A stretch of DNA of 64,000 bases from Crocodylus rhombifer. Lineage: Eukaryota > Chordata > Crocodylia > Crocodylidae. Positions 23,500 through 37,070 of the stretch are shown piece by piece; the stretch's first letter is position 1; every line of letters begins with the position of its first letter. Both the position numbers and the translations under genes were made by a program. The stretch lies in contig JAVSML010001012.1 in the NCBI GenBank assembly GCA_038503035.1, positions 62,001 to 126,000 on the forward strand, written 5' to 3'. The notes beneath the pieces were generated by a model that was not told where the DNA came from, searched no databases, and saw only the letters and a list, made by a program, of their open reading frames with translations.

Positions 23500-25335
23500 A
23501 TTCTAGGGTTGCTAGGGACCTCAGTGGGCCATCTAGTCTGACCCCCTGCCCCTGGCAGGCAAGAAAAGGGTCACCAAACCTGGGGTCAGGTGAACCCAGC
23601 CAGGTGCCTGTCCAGTCTCCTCTTGAAGATCCCCGCAGATAGGGTAAGTACCACCTCCCTTGGAAGCCCATTCCAGATCATGGCAACCCTGACTGTGAAG
23701 AACTGTTTTCTAATGTCCAGTCTAAACCTTCTCTCCAGTAGCTTATGGCCATTGTTCTGTGTTGTTCCAAGGGATGCCCTGGTAAACAGATCATCGCCTA
23801 CTTCGTGTTGCTCTCCCCTTATGAATTTGTACGCTGCCACAAGGTCCCCTCTCAGCCTTCTCTTGGAGAGGCTGAAGAGGTTAAGGTCCCTTAGCCTTTC
23901 CTCCTAGGGCCTTCCCTGCAGGCCTCTAATCTGATGAGTGTCTCTTCTTTGGACCCTCTCCAGGTTGTCCGTATCCCATTTGAACTGTGGCATCCAGAAC
24001 TGGACGCAGTACTCCAGTTGCGGTCTGACCAGTGCTGCATAGAGAGGGAGAATCACCTCCCTGGACCTGTTTATGAAGCACCTACGGATGCACGACAAGG
24101 TGAGATTGGCTCTGCCAACTGCTTCATTACATTCATGACACATGTTCATCCTGGAGTCAACAGTGACTCCAAGATCTCTTTTTGCCTCAGTGGTGTTGAG
24201 AAGGTCGGCCCCCCACCTATAGATATGGTGGCAGTACTTTCTCCCTAGATGCAGCACCTTGCACTTGTCCTTATTGAATTGCATCCTGTTGCTCTCTGCC
24301 CACTTTCCCAACCTGTCGAGGTCAGCCTGGATCTGGTTCCTCATCTCCAGGGTGTTAGTTTCACCCCATATTTTTGTGTCATCCGTGAATTTGGACAGGG
24401 TGTTTCCCACCCCCTCATCCAGATCACTGATGAAGATGTTGAACAGCACCAGCCCCAGAACTGAGCCCTGAGGGACTCCACTGCACACATCTTTCCAGGT
24501 TGACAGCGACCCATCCACCACCACTCTCTGAGTGTAACCCTTGAGCCGGTTTACTACCCAGTCTACCATATAATCATCCAAGGCAAATCTCCTCGTTTAT
24601 TTATAAGCATGGTATGGGATACCGTGTCAAAGGCCTTCCTGAAGTCCAGATAGATAACACCCACATCAACTCCTGCATCTAAACGTTTGGTGGCCTTGTC
24701 ATAAAAAGAAACTAGGTTAGTCAGGCAGGACCTGCCTGCTAAAAACCCATGTTGGTTACCCCTCTGCATCACATTAGCCAGCAGGCTCCCACAGATGTGT
24801 TCCTTGATAATTTTTTCTAGGATTTTCCCAAGGATAGAGGTAAGGCTAATTGGTCTATAGTTCCCTATGTCCTCCTTCCTCCCCTTCTTAAAGACTGGGA
24901 CAGCATTGGCCCTCTTCCAATCCTCTGGGACCTGACCCGAGCACCATGAGTGCTCATAAATCCTTGCCAGTGGTTCAGCTATGACACTCGCTAATTCCTT
25001 CATTACCCATGTGTGGAGTCCCTCTAGTCCCGGTGATCTGAACATGTCCAGTCCCTCCAAGTGTCTTTTTACTGTGTTGGCACTGACTATTGGTTGGTGG
25101 ATGTTCCCACTGCTGGTGTCCGTGATGCATATTCAGGATTCGTCTAGTTTCTTATTTAAGAAGACAGAGGCAAACAACTCATTGAAGAGCTCTGCCTTGT
25201 CCCTGCTATCCATCACTAAGTCCCCCCACTCATCCTGTAGGGTCCAATGGACTTTGTATCCTCTTTTTGCTCCCAACTACCTAAAGAAGGACTCTTTATT
25301 GTCCTTAATCCCTGCCCTGTCATTAATCCCAGAGG
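23500..25335 (-). mobile_element. CR1-type LINE, long and relatively well preserved, minus strand
   Basis: The minus strand reads most of the reverse transcriptase. A first block (25,060-24,563) has [20 protein letters not shown] and DFRKAFDTVSHTMLINK; a second (24,581-23,904) has SGVPQGSVLGLVLFNIFISD and the catalytic box KFTDDTK (TDD in place of the usual ADD); then the C-terminal part (23,840-23,586) with GHKLLERRFRLDIRKQFFTV. Frames change between blocks, so it is inactive, but long frames survive. The 5' end is missing. The 3' end lies near 23,500. Confidence 0.92.
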
Positions 25336-26650
25336 ACTGTAGAAGTCTGTTGCAATTGGGAGCAACACAGATATGCAGAGAAGGCAGAATTAACTTCTTT
25401 GTTCATGCTCTATACTGTAGGAAAAGTGACAGTTGCAGATAAAGGAACATGATCTTAGCAATAGTTTCTAAACTCCCTTCACCCCATTAGTCACAGGCCT
25501 TGCAACATCCTTTATCTAATGCCTGCTATGCCACCGAGTCTTTATGTTGTGTTGAACAAGCTACTTTAAGCCAAATCTAAAAATATATTTAAATAACTAA
25601 ATTCTCATTAAAATTAATGGGAATATAGGTGCTTAAATGGAAGTTATGTATCTCAATACCTTTCTGAATCAGGGCCCTTTACCTCCTTGTGATAGCCTTT
25701 CCTATCAGTTACATGCGGGTAATGACACATCATCCCCCTCAAAGGAGATGTTGAGAGAGGTAATTAACTCAGTTAATGTTTGTAAAGATTTTTGAAGATG
25801 AAAAGTGCTCTAGGAATGATTAAACACTATTATAAGAGGAACTCTGTGATTGGGACTCCCTAGTGAACAACTTATCATTCCAATTAAGTGGTTGTGCTGA
25901 TAACCAAAGTATCCATGTAATTAAACTAATATCAGCCTGAAAAAAACTTTAAATGAAATCTAATACAAGATTAAAATAATATTAACTGTTTTCCATCTTC
26001 ATTTCTCCTTGTAATAGCTGAACTGAGCTAACAGCTAATGTATTCTTCATGATCCTGATCCCAAAGTACATAACAAGCTGAGCAAACTCAGCATCTTGAA
26101 TCATTAGACTTAATAAAGACATATGTAGATGTTACCAAAGCCCTTCCTGGGCAGTATGGGACTTACTGCTGTAAACTAAAACAATCTGCCTTTCCCACTG
26201 CTTCCATTTACAACGCAACTGGTGAACTCATTGCGCATTAATATTCAAAAGAGCTAGAGGTTAAACATTTTATACAGAACCAAACCCTGTTTTTCAGATT
26301 CCTTTTGGTAGTTTCAGTGAAGATAGTGGGACTTCCTGAAAGTCAAGAATGCAAGACTGATTCCACAGGAGCAACCTGCAGAGGCTAGATTGAGAGGCAT
26401 AGGCAAGCTGTACCCCTGCTGATCTGTACATTATAAAAAGAACAGGTGACTTCTGTGTTCCTTTCTGCATGCTTGTATATGTCATGCCATTACCATGTAC
26501 ACATGATGAAAATGTCAGTGTGTGTGGCTTAATGACATCACACTATACATGTGCAAGAGTTTTAGGGGTTTTAAATGAGTTTGTATCATTGCAAACTAAA
26601 CAACATTCCGACGTAGTTCAGTTTGCAATGTTGCAAATTGCAATGATGCA
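25336..26650. other. Intergenic, no feature recognised
   Basis: AT-rich sequence without a recognisable gene. Short open frames only. Confidence 0.4.
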
Positions 26651-27480
26651 GCTGTCAGCTTACTCCCTGGCTGTGGGAGAGGCGGGCATGCTCCACAGAA
26701 AAAAAGGATGAGTTCCCTCTGGCCACTGGAGAAGGCAGCAGGGATGGTACACGGGGTGCTGGAAGCCTGGGCGGGCTGCTAGCTGACCGGGTGCTGCCCT
26801 AGTTCAGAGGCACCCAATCCAACACTTCCCNNNNNNNNNNGGGAAGTGTTGGATCAGGCACCTCTAAGCTGAGACAGCACCCAGCCAGCTACTAGCCCAC
26901 CCTGGTAGCACCGCACTCTATGCACCATTCCCATTGCCTTCTCTGGCCTCCAGCAAACCCAGCTCCCTTCCTGTTCCCTTTCCATGCAGCCCCAGGGGTA
27001 AACCAGCCTGTTCCTGGGAGGCCCCAGGTATTCTGCCGGTTGCAGAAGACTACTGAAGGCAGAATCAGTGAGGGGTCTGATCCTTTTTTTCTTTTTTGGC
27101 GGAGCCTGCCCACATTTCCTGCGGCCAGGGGGTGAGCTGCCAGCAGACCAAGCAGCCCCTGAGCTCCACGGGGCCCTAGTCCTTCCCTCTGTAGTGGCAG
27201 CGTGCCCTGGGACCACCCACACAGGCTGTTAGCAGGCTGGGTGCTGCCCCAGCTTGGGTTGGGGGAGAGTTGGATCGGGCTGAGTGTTACCTCCAAGCTG
27301 GGGCAGCACCTGGCCCACTAGCAGCCTGCCTGGGGGAGCCCTGGGGGGTGCTGCCGCTTTGGAGGGAAGGACTGGGGCGCCTGCAGCTCAGGGGTCACTC
27401 GACCCACTGGCAGCTCTCCCCCTGGCCATGGGTGAGTTCTGGCTCTGACAAAAAAAAAAGATTGGGCCCCTCACCACAAT
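26651..27480. mobile_element. Compound GC-rich foldback element with two palindromes and an assembly gap
   Basis: First palindrome: arm 26,721-26,830, ten N, arm 26,841-26,948. The arms are reverse complements with scattered mismatches and are perfect beside the gap (AACACTTCCC / GGGAAGTGTT). Second palindrome: arms about 27,072-27,258 and 27,293-27,475, centred near 27,275. Both share the phrase GGGTGCTGCC near the centre, so they look like copies of one unit. No coding capacity is recognised; the overlapping frames on both strands reflect the symmetry. Ends and target duplication not found. Confidence 0.7.
26831..26840. other. Assembly gap (10 N)
   Basis: Ten N at the exact symmetry centre of a GC-rich inverted repeat. 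The true size of the missing piece is unknown. Confidence 0.95.
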
Positions 27481-27777
27481 GTGTTGGAAAAAATTGAAGC
27501 AATTGAGTCCTCAGAGTTTTATTCTATGCCCCACTGTTTCAATTTAGGGGGAATAGAATAAAACCCTGAGAACTAAACCCTCATCACATGTACAAGCACC
27601 CTCTGAGAGCAAAACTTTACAGTGGAGGTAGGCAGGAGTCTTGTTCTTCATGTTAGCCCAATGGAGCGAGGCTAATATACTAGGAAAGTGATCTATTGCC
27701 TCATCATTATTTGTATTAAAGTACAGTAGTACTCAAAAGCCACAAGTGAAATCAGAGCTTTTTGCTGGTGTTATACA

Positions 27778-27905
27778 AACACATGGTAAGAGCTGACCTC
27801 TGCAGACTTTCAAAACAAGGAATACAGAGAGGTGAAGTGGCTCGCCTGCAGGCACAAAGCAGACCCGGTAGAAAAGATAGAAATAGCACCCAGGTCTTCC
27901 GGGCC
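27778..27905. mobile_element. MIR-like SINE fragment
   Basis: Decayed resemblance to the MIR core and 3' region: GAGAGGTGAAGTGGCTCGCC, then GCACCCAGGTCTTCCGG. Old and short. Confidence 0.6.
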
Positions 27906-28224
27906 TCTATCTAAAGCCCAATCTATGTGAACTTTCCACAGTTTTTTCTTGAGATATTTCAGCCCTTCACAAGCCCATAGTGTAGAAACTACAAACTACT
28001 CCCTTTTTACAGGCTGCTATAACCTTGTGCTAAGGTCTATTTAGTGACTACAAAACAACTATCCAAATTGGTATTGTGACGTATACTATCAGCTCCCACC
28101 ATTAGACTTGTGGTTTGTCATGCTCACAAGAAGTTAGAAGTCTGTGATTTCCTAGGAGTATGGGGGAAACCCTGGTAGTCCTAACATACATTCAGAGGCC
28201 TTTATAGAGCGGTACCATCTAGAC

Positions 28225-28450
28225 CAGTGATTCCCAACCAGGGTATCAGAAGTTAGGAGATAAACAACTAAACAGATAAGAGCAGGCTCAGGCTTGTCCC
28301 TGCCTGGATTTTCCCCCTTTCCCACTGCCAAGTCCCTCTGCAAGGAGGTAAGCACCATTATCTATAAATTCATTTTTTAAATTGGTAGCCAATCATTTCA
28401 CAAAAGTTATGGAGGGGTGCATCGACCCCACAAAAGCTTGAGAACTACTG
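28225..28450. mobile_element. Short hAT-type element with TCTAGA target site
   Basis: Termini CAGTGATTCCCAACCAGGG and TTGAGAACTACTG. The flanks ATCTAGAC (28,217-28,224) and GTCTAGAT (28,451-28,458) both fit the nTCTAGAn target preferred by hAT-Charlie elements. No transposase. Confidence 0.8.
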
Positions 28451-31400
28451 GTCTAGATACAAAGTGAATTTTGATACAGGTCCTACCTATATAGCTAAAC
28501 TGGCACGCATCACAACTACAGTGTAAAATGGACTTAAAACACTGCATACATTATATGATTTTGAATAGTTTTAATCTAAAAAAATAAAGAGTATTTTCAT
28601 TAAAATTTAATAGAAATGTAAATTATTTCATGGGTATATACATTTGTGATTTTTGCCATATTTCTTTCATAAGCTAACAGTGGGTTTTCCTATACTTTAG
28701 TATGACAAACTAACTGTGACTAGTGAATCTCCTCGTGACTCAGGTCATCAATGAATCTTTTCTACCAGGAAAAAGCATGAAGAAAGTGATAGACAAAAGA
28801 GATGATTGTAATTAAGAGATTATTATAGTGAAGAGAACTGGTACATTGACCATCTAAACAGTCATGAACAATAACTCAACCCCTCAAGATCATAGGAGTT
28901 AAAAAAATAATACAGCTTGGGTTAAAGGCTCTTGGTTTTTGAGCCTTTAAGGTAAGCTATTACTAAAAAGTATTTTCATGTTTTCCTCTACATGAAACGC
29001 ATAAAAATTATTTATTTCAAATAAAAGATGGGAGTTGCATATATTCACATTGGAGGATCTGAGGCTTAAAGACCTAAAAATACCTGGAGGTTTATGATGA
29101 AATTTTTGGAATCAGCAATGCAATAAGCAGGAATCAGTAAAACTAAATCAGAAACTGCAGATTTCTGTGTTTTCTCTCTCTAGGTTTGGTCTCTTTTCTT
29201 AGCTCTGTTGCATTTATTTTAATCCCTCTCTCTCTTGGTGCGGATTATTCCTAGTATAAAGTTTCCTTGCTTGTGCGCTGTAAAGAATGACAGGCCAAGA
29301 AAGCATAACTCAGTCGATCCCTTCCTCTGCATAGCCAAAGCCTAGTCGCAGTGACAATCACAGTGACATTTAAAGCCATTCACTGTGACATCTCTGCAAC
29401 CTCTGTGCCCATATCAGTTTCTAGAACTGTCCATATAGGAGATAGTTTCAGTGCATCCCTCTCTTAAGCAAGAAGGGAAGTTTTGGAGTAAGAAAATAGA
29501 GCAGGAAGAGAGTGACATAGTAAGACAGAAACAAAAGAATGGGAGACAATAGGAAGTAGACCCAAGATTAAGAAGAAAAGAGGAAATTTAGAAAGAGATT
29601 CATAAAGAAGATGGGGTGGAACACAGGAAAAAAGACAAGAAATAGAAAATCATCAAAATGGGGAAAAATAAACCGCAGTTAAAAGAAAATCCTCAGAAAA
29701 TACATTCTGCAGAGGTCACCTCTACAGTGCTATTAGTGTGAAGCAAAAAGGTTGGTAATGAGAACAAAATTGAATGTGGGTCTGACATGCTTGTCTCGGT
29801 AAGTAATTCTCCAAAGAAACATCTTGAGCATGCGTGTGATAAGCAGCTGAACTGCTTGCCAAATTATAGCTCATTACGAAATATACTTGACACATGAATT
29901 GTGGCTAAGTGCAAATAACAAGAGCTTGTTTTAGTTTCAAGTTGGTTATTGTTAGCTGATCTTGTACAACTGCTGGTGAAATGGTTGCAATGTTTGACTG
30001 TAAACCTGTGAAGAGCAGGCAGGGAAGTAATCCTTTGCAAGGGTCACATGGCTTCTGAGGATAATGTAAATTGGGTAGGAATAACTGGAAAAAGGAAGGG
30101 GAAAAAACAGGTGGTTCTAGTGACTGGGTTCGATTTAATACCCACACGAGCTCCCCGGTCAAGATGAGATGAGACCCTGCATGACTATATGAATCACTAG
30201 CTTACAGACAGGGAAATAAGTTTACCCAGTGTTAACATTGAAATAAACGTTTGGTAGAAGTTCTAGATTCTGTGTAGTCACCCCAAGAAGATATCAAGAA
30301 GTATTTTGCTAGTAGGGTCTGATCCCTCTCTTATGTTGATTCCTTCCCCTCGCCCCTGCTTCCACTCCCACTAGCTCCATTGACTTCAGTGGATGCATTT
30401 CTATGTACATTGGTGTACGCATAGAGGAGAATGAGGCTCACAGGGTCACATTTTCAGAGCTCAGCTTGCATTTAGGAACATAGGGACACAGGCATCACCA
30501 TTCCGAGGCAGATCCAATCAATCATTAAAGCACGCGTGTAGACATGCCCACTATGAAGTAGTCGGTATTAACGAAACTGGAACAGGTACAAAATATTGTA
30601 ACATGTCTCCTTAGCAGTATTGGAATAAACTGGAATGAGAGCTACGTATATAAGATTCAAGCAAAGCTGAACAAAGATCTATATGTGTGCAAAAGGCTCA
30701 GACAATTAGACCTAATTTAACAAAGTAGAAAAGTATGCTCTCATATTTAAGATAAATATTTCTTCATTAGTAGAACTCGGATTAAAATGATTGTTGTATG
30801 AGACATTGCATACATAGAGGAAAAGTGATCTTTGTGCCACTTAGCATTTTTGTAAGGGTGTTTGTTGTTAGATGTTATCATTTGCAGTGCCAACTCTATG
30901 GGATGTTATGCAGTATTAATGCAGTTGCCCATTAAGGGTTAATACCCTCTCTGACCCTCACAACTCTGAATTGCTGCTAGAAGGCTGGTGAGCAGGGAAG
31001 TGGCTAGGAGCTGCCAAATATGCCCTGCAGCTGCCCAGTCTCCTCCAGCTCCCCTGTGGCTGTCTTCTCCCCTATGGCACTCCTGCAGCTTCCTGTCTTC
31101 CCCAGAGCTCCCCTGCAGCTGCCTGGCTCCCCACCTTTGTCCATCAGACACATTACCTGGTTCTGTCAGTCTGGGGCAGTAGAGTTCAGGAGGATAGAGC
31201 ATCTATGCAGCAGGGATGGGAGCACCAGAAATCTTGGAATGCTGGAGTGCTACAAATTGCTCCTATTGGCCCCCACTGATCTTACCACAACACAAGCTGC
31301 CTAACACCAGCTGGAGATAGACCTCATCTGCAGAGGTGCATGTTTGAAACACTCAGAGCACACTTAGCTTATCTTTTCCTGCCTTAATATGTGGACACTC

Positions 31401-34046
31401 CTGTCTTAAACACATTTAACATGTGGAAAGGGTAACATCTAACAACACCCTAAGAGTACTATAGAGGTTAAATAAGTGTCACATACTGTCCTGTAGCAGG
31501 CTGCATTTCAGCTGTTGATGTGGTGCTTCCTTACCTCTGCGGCTTTTGGATAAAGCTGGGGTTTATAGACCCAACAGACTCGATTCAGTACCTAGCAAAT
31601 TATATGAAACGATAATTAAAATACAATAACAAAATACTTAAGTGAACACTATATTGTAGGGACAAACATTTCCGCAAAGGAAGTTTGTCTAATTTATTGA
31701 AATGAACTTGCCATGTCCACAAAATAACAGACAATGGAAAACCAGTTGACAAAATTTAGCTGGATTTTTAAACTTGGCAGTGTCTCACAAGGGGCCATTC
31801 AGAAAACCAAGTGGCTGTGAGATGAGAGATAAAGATCTGTCAGGGACAAGAAACTCGCTGTAAGAGAACTCGTGTTTGCAAAGCAATCAACAAAATGGAT
31901 TTCTGGTGCCATTGTACAGATAACTCATGTAAAATGCAGGAGGTAGCTATTATAATTAATGTTTCCACATTGTTATATAAATAGTACTATATATAAAATC
32001 TCAACATTTGTCAGGGAATTGTAGAAGAGGCAATATCTCCATCTTGTCAGTCTGCCAAAAGCACAAGTACACTGAGCATGCTGGGGAGTCAGCATCTCCC
32101 AGGGCTCGTGTAATCTGGGAATGGTTTCATAACCTATGGCAAAAAGGTGTACGCAAATTCGCAGTTGGAGAGAGGCATCATTAGTGTCAATATAGGGGGC
32201 TAGGAATAAAGTCTTTCTCTCTAGGAAATGAATAATAGGAATCAGCACCTCCAGTGATGTCACCTTACCTGGAGCTATAGGGAGACTGAGATCACCTAGA
32301 GATGAGACATTCAGTTCAGGGTAAACCTGCAGTGATACTGTCTCCCTGAGCCAAAATCTAGGAATTTCTGCTGTCATGTCAGTAGCAGAGTGTACATTTT
32401 ATTGGTGATACCAGAGCCACTGCAATATGCCTAGTTCTGTTACCAATAACTCAGGACTGTTCAGCCTTTGGAGAGACAAGACTATAGCCCATGTATAACA
32501 GTGATTTCTTCTGTATTCTTAGACACAAAATTAAGGTACCACTTCAATTCCCTTAATGATTAATTACCCTTTAAACATGAACTTAATGTACCGTTACAAT
32601 TCCCTTAATTATTACCCTACAATTAGAAAAGCGGGAGAAGACAAACCTATAGCTTGACCCATTATTGTTATACCCCAAAAGCATAAAAAACAACACTTAC
32701 TTCAATGTCTATCTAGTTATGCACAACAGCATTACAGATTTTCACTGATACCAGTTGGGGAACTCAGGACGGCGGTAGCCTGCAGACTAGGAGAAAGTCA
32801 TGTTGAATTTCTGGAGTTCTCTAATTTTTCCTTTAGCCCATACCCTAAATGTATAGGTGTTTTGTTCTAATATTCTAATGCATGTTCTCTGATTTGGTTT
32901 TATTCAATATTTTGAGATTGGACTAAACCAGTTCTCATACGGAACTGGAAAGTGTCAGTTTGTTGGGATCTATGTCCTTGTGACAGTAGAGATTCTGGTT
33001 TCCTTCTTTCCCTTACAATCATCATGAAATGTTGCTTGCCACCATTCTCTTTTCTTTTAACCTTGGTTTATGGTGTTCAGTAACAAGGCTGCTTTGTTTT
33101 TACAACTTATCTAAGAAACAGCACAAACATATTGATTATAGCACAAATATATTCAATACATTTGGTTGTGTCAATCACTACGACTAACATATTCAAGCTA
33201 AAGCTAGGATATAGTATGCTTGGATCATTTAAGATCTCTTATAATGGCCTCTTTCAGGCTTTTTGCTCTGTAAAATTTGATCTGGTTTAGCTAAACAGGT
33301 TAATTGCTTTCGTTCCTAGGCTAGTTTTCACCTCTGCAAAGGCTCACTCTGCTCTACTCAGAAATGGGTCTTGTGCTTTAGCTACACTTCTGTTGCTTGA
33401 AAATGGTCAAGGCTGGCAGTTAGCCATCACACATTTACACCTTACCATATTCACGTAATAACACACGATTATTTCAACAGGTTTCCTGATGACCACCTGT
33501 AATTCAGTTATCAGTTGTTACTTTTAACTGCTATAAAGCACTGCCCAAAAAGCAATTATTTGCACGTGGCTTGGCCTACTGTGCATGGCCTTGATTAACT
33601 AATATTTATTCTACCCCAAGCTATTGTTTATTGATTACATGTTAAGCACCTCTAGCTATACAAGCTTAAGTATGTATCATATAATATTAGGTCCATGGCC
33701 TGCACTTGTCATCGTGATGTTTTAGTTACTAACCATGCCTGAGGCCTCCAGTTCCACGTCCCATATCTAGACACTAACTATTCCATCTGCTACTGGGTAA
33801 TGGCTGAAATATTGCACAATTCTACAATGGAATAGACATTTATGTGAATAATGAGACCATGCAGTACTATGATAAATAGAAACAAGATCAGTTATACCAC
33901 TCTGGCTCCATTTCAGGAGCAGGTAGTTGAGGGTGTCAGGGGATACTGAAATGGAGAGAAAGAAGTAAATCTCTGGGCCTATGAGTAATAGATCAATTCT
34001 ATATGAGATGTGTTAATGTGCATTAGCCTAATGTAATGCACATTAA
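28451..34046. other. Intergenic, mostly unrecognised sequence
   Basis: AT-rich. A single TIR-like end (CGCGTGTAGACATGCCCAC) lies at about 30,533, probably one end of the GTGTAGA-type DNA transposon family. A GC-richer block at 30,960-31,200 and a 134-residue minus-strand frame (31,973-32,377) are unassigned. Confidence 0.4.
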
Positions 34047-34276
34047 GGGCGCATGTCTACACATGCATGCCCTTAATGTGCATTACAATGGCGAATTTAG
34101 GCTAATCGCACCTAAATTTGATACCTGCAAATGCGTGCGCACATGTGTATATATATATGTGTGTGTGTGTCTAGGTTCAACATAGCCCCAAGTCCCTGCA
34201 CGTGTAGATGCCTGCCAAAAATCACTTAATGCACATTAAATTTAGTCATGCTTAGTTGAATGTGTAGATGTGCACA
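34047..34276. mobile_element. MITE-like DNA transposon, GTGTAGA-type ends
   Basis: The left end GGGCGCATGTCTACACATGC is mirrored by GAATGTGTAGATGTGCACAT at the right. It is about 230 bp, rich in GTGCATTA phrases, with a (GT)n/(TA)n stretch inside. It resembles the copy at 39,741-39,960 in ends and size. No coding capacity. Confidence 0.65.
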
Positions 34277-36170
34277 TAGAATAGAAAAGTTAGATGCTTA
34301 GAAACTGGTGTAGTGTAAGGAGAATATAGGAATGTATGTTTGACAGACAATGGACAATGGAAAGGAAACTATATCTGCGGATCTGAACAAGAATTTTGAT
34401 ACGGTGTAAAAGTAATTGTGCTATTAGACCATTTCTATTTAATGAAGCATAGCACATGTGGGAGACTCTGAACAGTTTGGGGAAAAACTGTTTTGCTGTG
34501 GTACCCTGGCAAAAATAATATAATCAGTCTTTTGGTGGCAGTAGAAACAGGTTTCATGCTAGCTCATGGAAAGCAAGCAATTACAACTCACTTCCCCCTC
34601 ATCTCCTGCTCAGTCATCTTGCACTAAAACTTGCAGTGCTCCCCATCTGTTTTACATGGGCAATCTGAATTGTACAGGCTGTACCAAAAATTATGGTAGT
34701 TCACTCTTTCCAAGAATGAAATCATGTGAATTACAGTACAACAACCACTAGATGACACCACTGACCCAGGTTTAATTGAACATTCCTACTCTCTCTGACA
34801 GCTTCAGCACGCTTACCATTAGTTGATAACTGTCCACCGTGATGTCTTTGGAATAAAATATATACCTACATCCATCTCTCTTGCATCATTAAACTACATT
34901 CCATTTCCAGTAGATGCTGAGGCAAGAGATGCTTCTGATGCCACTCAGACTAAGACTTACAGGCTAAAATGGCCATCACCATTTAAAAACACAAAGCACA
35001 CACAAAAGGGTTACGGGGGTTGACTTGGGTTTGTGATATAGAGAACTTGAAGAATCTGTGACTATTCATCTGTGCTCTAAATGGAGGCACGTAGTGTTTT
35101 CCACTTCCTATCATGCCTGTTATGACTGGAGGGGAAGATGGTGGCTGATATTTATATGGGGGGAGAAGAATCCATTTTGTGAGGAAGATTGGGATGAAAA
35201 ACCATCTAGTCTGGGAAGATATCAAAAACATCACAACTGCTTGTCTTAATGTCCATAGGGACAAGAACTGAACCATCAAACAGCATTTTATAATCAAGCT
35301 CTGACTTTAAATAGGGTACATAAGGGACTTTAACTGTTCCTGCTTCTGGAGAAAACTATACATTACTAAATACATGTCCACTCAGCTGCCATAGCATTGT
35401 CTGTCTGAAAGAACAGGCATTTTAAAATGGGAGGCAAACAGTTATTTTGCAAGTGGCTGTGTGGGAGGGGATTGTAGATGATATTCCATAATGGAGTAAT
35501 GACATAATTCAAACATCTCCATCAAAATTGTCAGCTCAAGCTTTCTGATCTTTTAAAAATATCTATGATTTTTGCCAGTGCAGGGGGAAAGGATGGAATA
35601 TAACACCCAAAGCAATAGAATCCACATTGCAAGCACAAGGCAAGAATGTCAACTGTGTAAGCACCTGCTTTCTCTAAGGTATCATTTCCTGATTACATAC
35701 ACCACTAAACAATGCATCATGCTTCATGAGCTAAGACAGCAAAATATCAGAAACAGATCTGAGGCACCTGATATAGTGAAAGGACACAGGAGTACTGCCT
35801 ACACCATCCTAGAACCGCAAGGACGAAATTCTACACAGACCGTCAGCGATCCCGCAATCCCTGTGCTCAGCTGACCCCAGGAGCTGCATGGCCCCTGGCA
35901 CAAAGCCAACTTCTGGTCTCCCTCTTTTGAGTCCTTGTAGGGACAGGGTACAATTTGGTCACGTGGATGAAAAACAAATGCCCACACTGGAAAAGTTAAT
36001 CACTGGAATTGGAGAATGAAGAGAAACAGAAAGGCTTCTCTGCTTGTGTCAGGTTACCAGCTCATTACTTGAGGATAAGTGTTGCAAATGGTAGGAACTG
36101 ATTAACACAAATCTAGGAACCCAGATTCTCAGCTGTGCACAGTATTTGCCAAGTGCAGTTTTGAGGCACA
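34277..36170. other. Intergenic, no feature recognised
   Basis: No gene, RNA or clear repeat seen. Confidence 0.4.
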
Positions 36171-37070
36171 GTGGGCACGTCTATACATCCATTTGATCCA
36201 GGATCAGTTTACTTGTGACTAAATCACTCGTGAGTAAACTTTCCTGGGTAGGCATCTACACATGCAGGGAAGTGGGAGCAGGTTTGCTGCTAATGGCAGC
36301 AAACTGCTTTTGCTTCTGGGGGCCCTGCAATGGGCCCCTGCTGCCACCAGGGGGAACTCTAGGCTCCCGCTGGGTGCTAACCCAGGATCTGACAAGGAGC
36401 GGTGGGCCAAGAAATGTCCTGGCTGGGGCTGGGACATTACACCCTGCCCCCGGGGGGTGGGGGTAGTGCCTGTTGCAGGGCAGGGACAATGTCCCTCTTC
36501 CCCATGCAGCAGAGAGCTCATGGCCTTGGCTCCCCAATCAGGGGCAGGGGACTTGGAAAGAGCTGCATGGGAGGGGCAGGCCCAACCCCCTGCCCCAATC
36601 CACCAGTGGGGCAGATGGCAGCTAGCTTGCTGTTAGCTGCCCCACCAGCAGATTGGGGCAGGAAGCTGGGACCTACCCCACCCCTGCAGCTCTTTCCAAG
36701 CCCTGTGCTTCAATCGTCCAATCAGGGCATGGGGCTGGGACCTGTCCAGCCCCCACTTCCTATTGTGATCTCGGAGCAGGGGTTTTGGGGCTCCCTGCTG
36801 CTGGGACAGGGGACACAGTCCCTTCCTGGGCTCCTGTGGTAGAGCCTGCCCTAGCAGCTGGCAGCTCCCATGGGCAGGGAACACTCTCCTGCCCCCTTCT
36901 GGCCAGCTGACCAGAAGCAGATTTGCTCCCAGTCAGGTGTCTACATGAGCATTACTGCACTGTTACTTATCAAAAGTAAATTTGCTACTTGTATTTGCAG
37001 TTAGCAAATTTACTCACGATTAGCAAGGTTTACTGCACAGTTAGCCTGTGCATGTGTAGACATACATACT
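36171..37070. mobile_element. DNA transposon with GC-rich foldback core
   Basis: AT-rich ends (GTGGGCACGTCTATACATCC at left, CATGTGTAGACATACATAC at right) surround a GC-rich core. In the core, 36,551-36,625 and 36,630-36,705 are inverted copies: both begin CTTGGAAAGAGCTGCA when read outward-in. Weaker symmetry extends further out. No transposase. The ends relate to the GTGTAGA family of the MITEs at 34,047 and 39,741. Confidence 0.65.

Noticed and set aside
31973..32377. 134-residue minus-strand frame
   Set aside because: No motif, no coding context, and in AT-rich intergenic sequence. Chance cannot be excluded.
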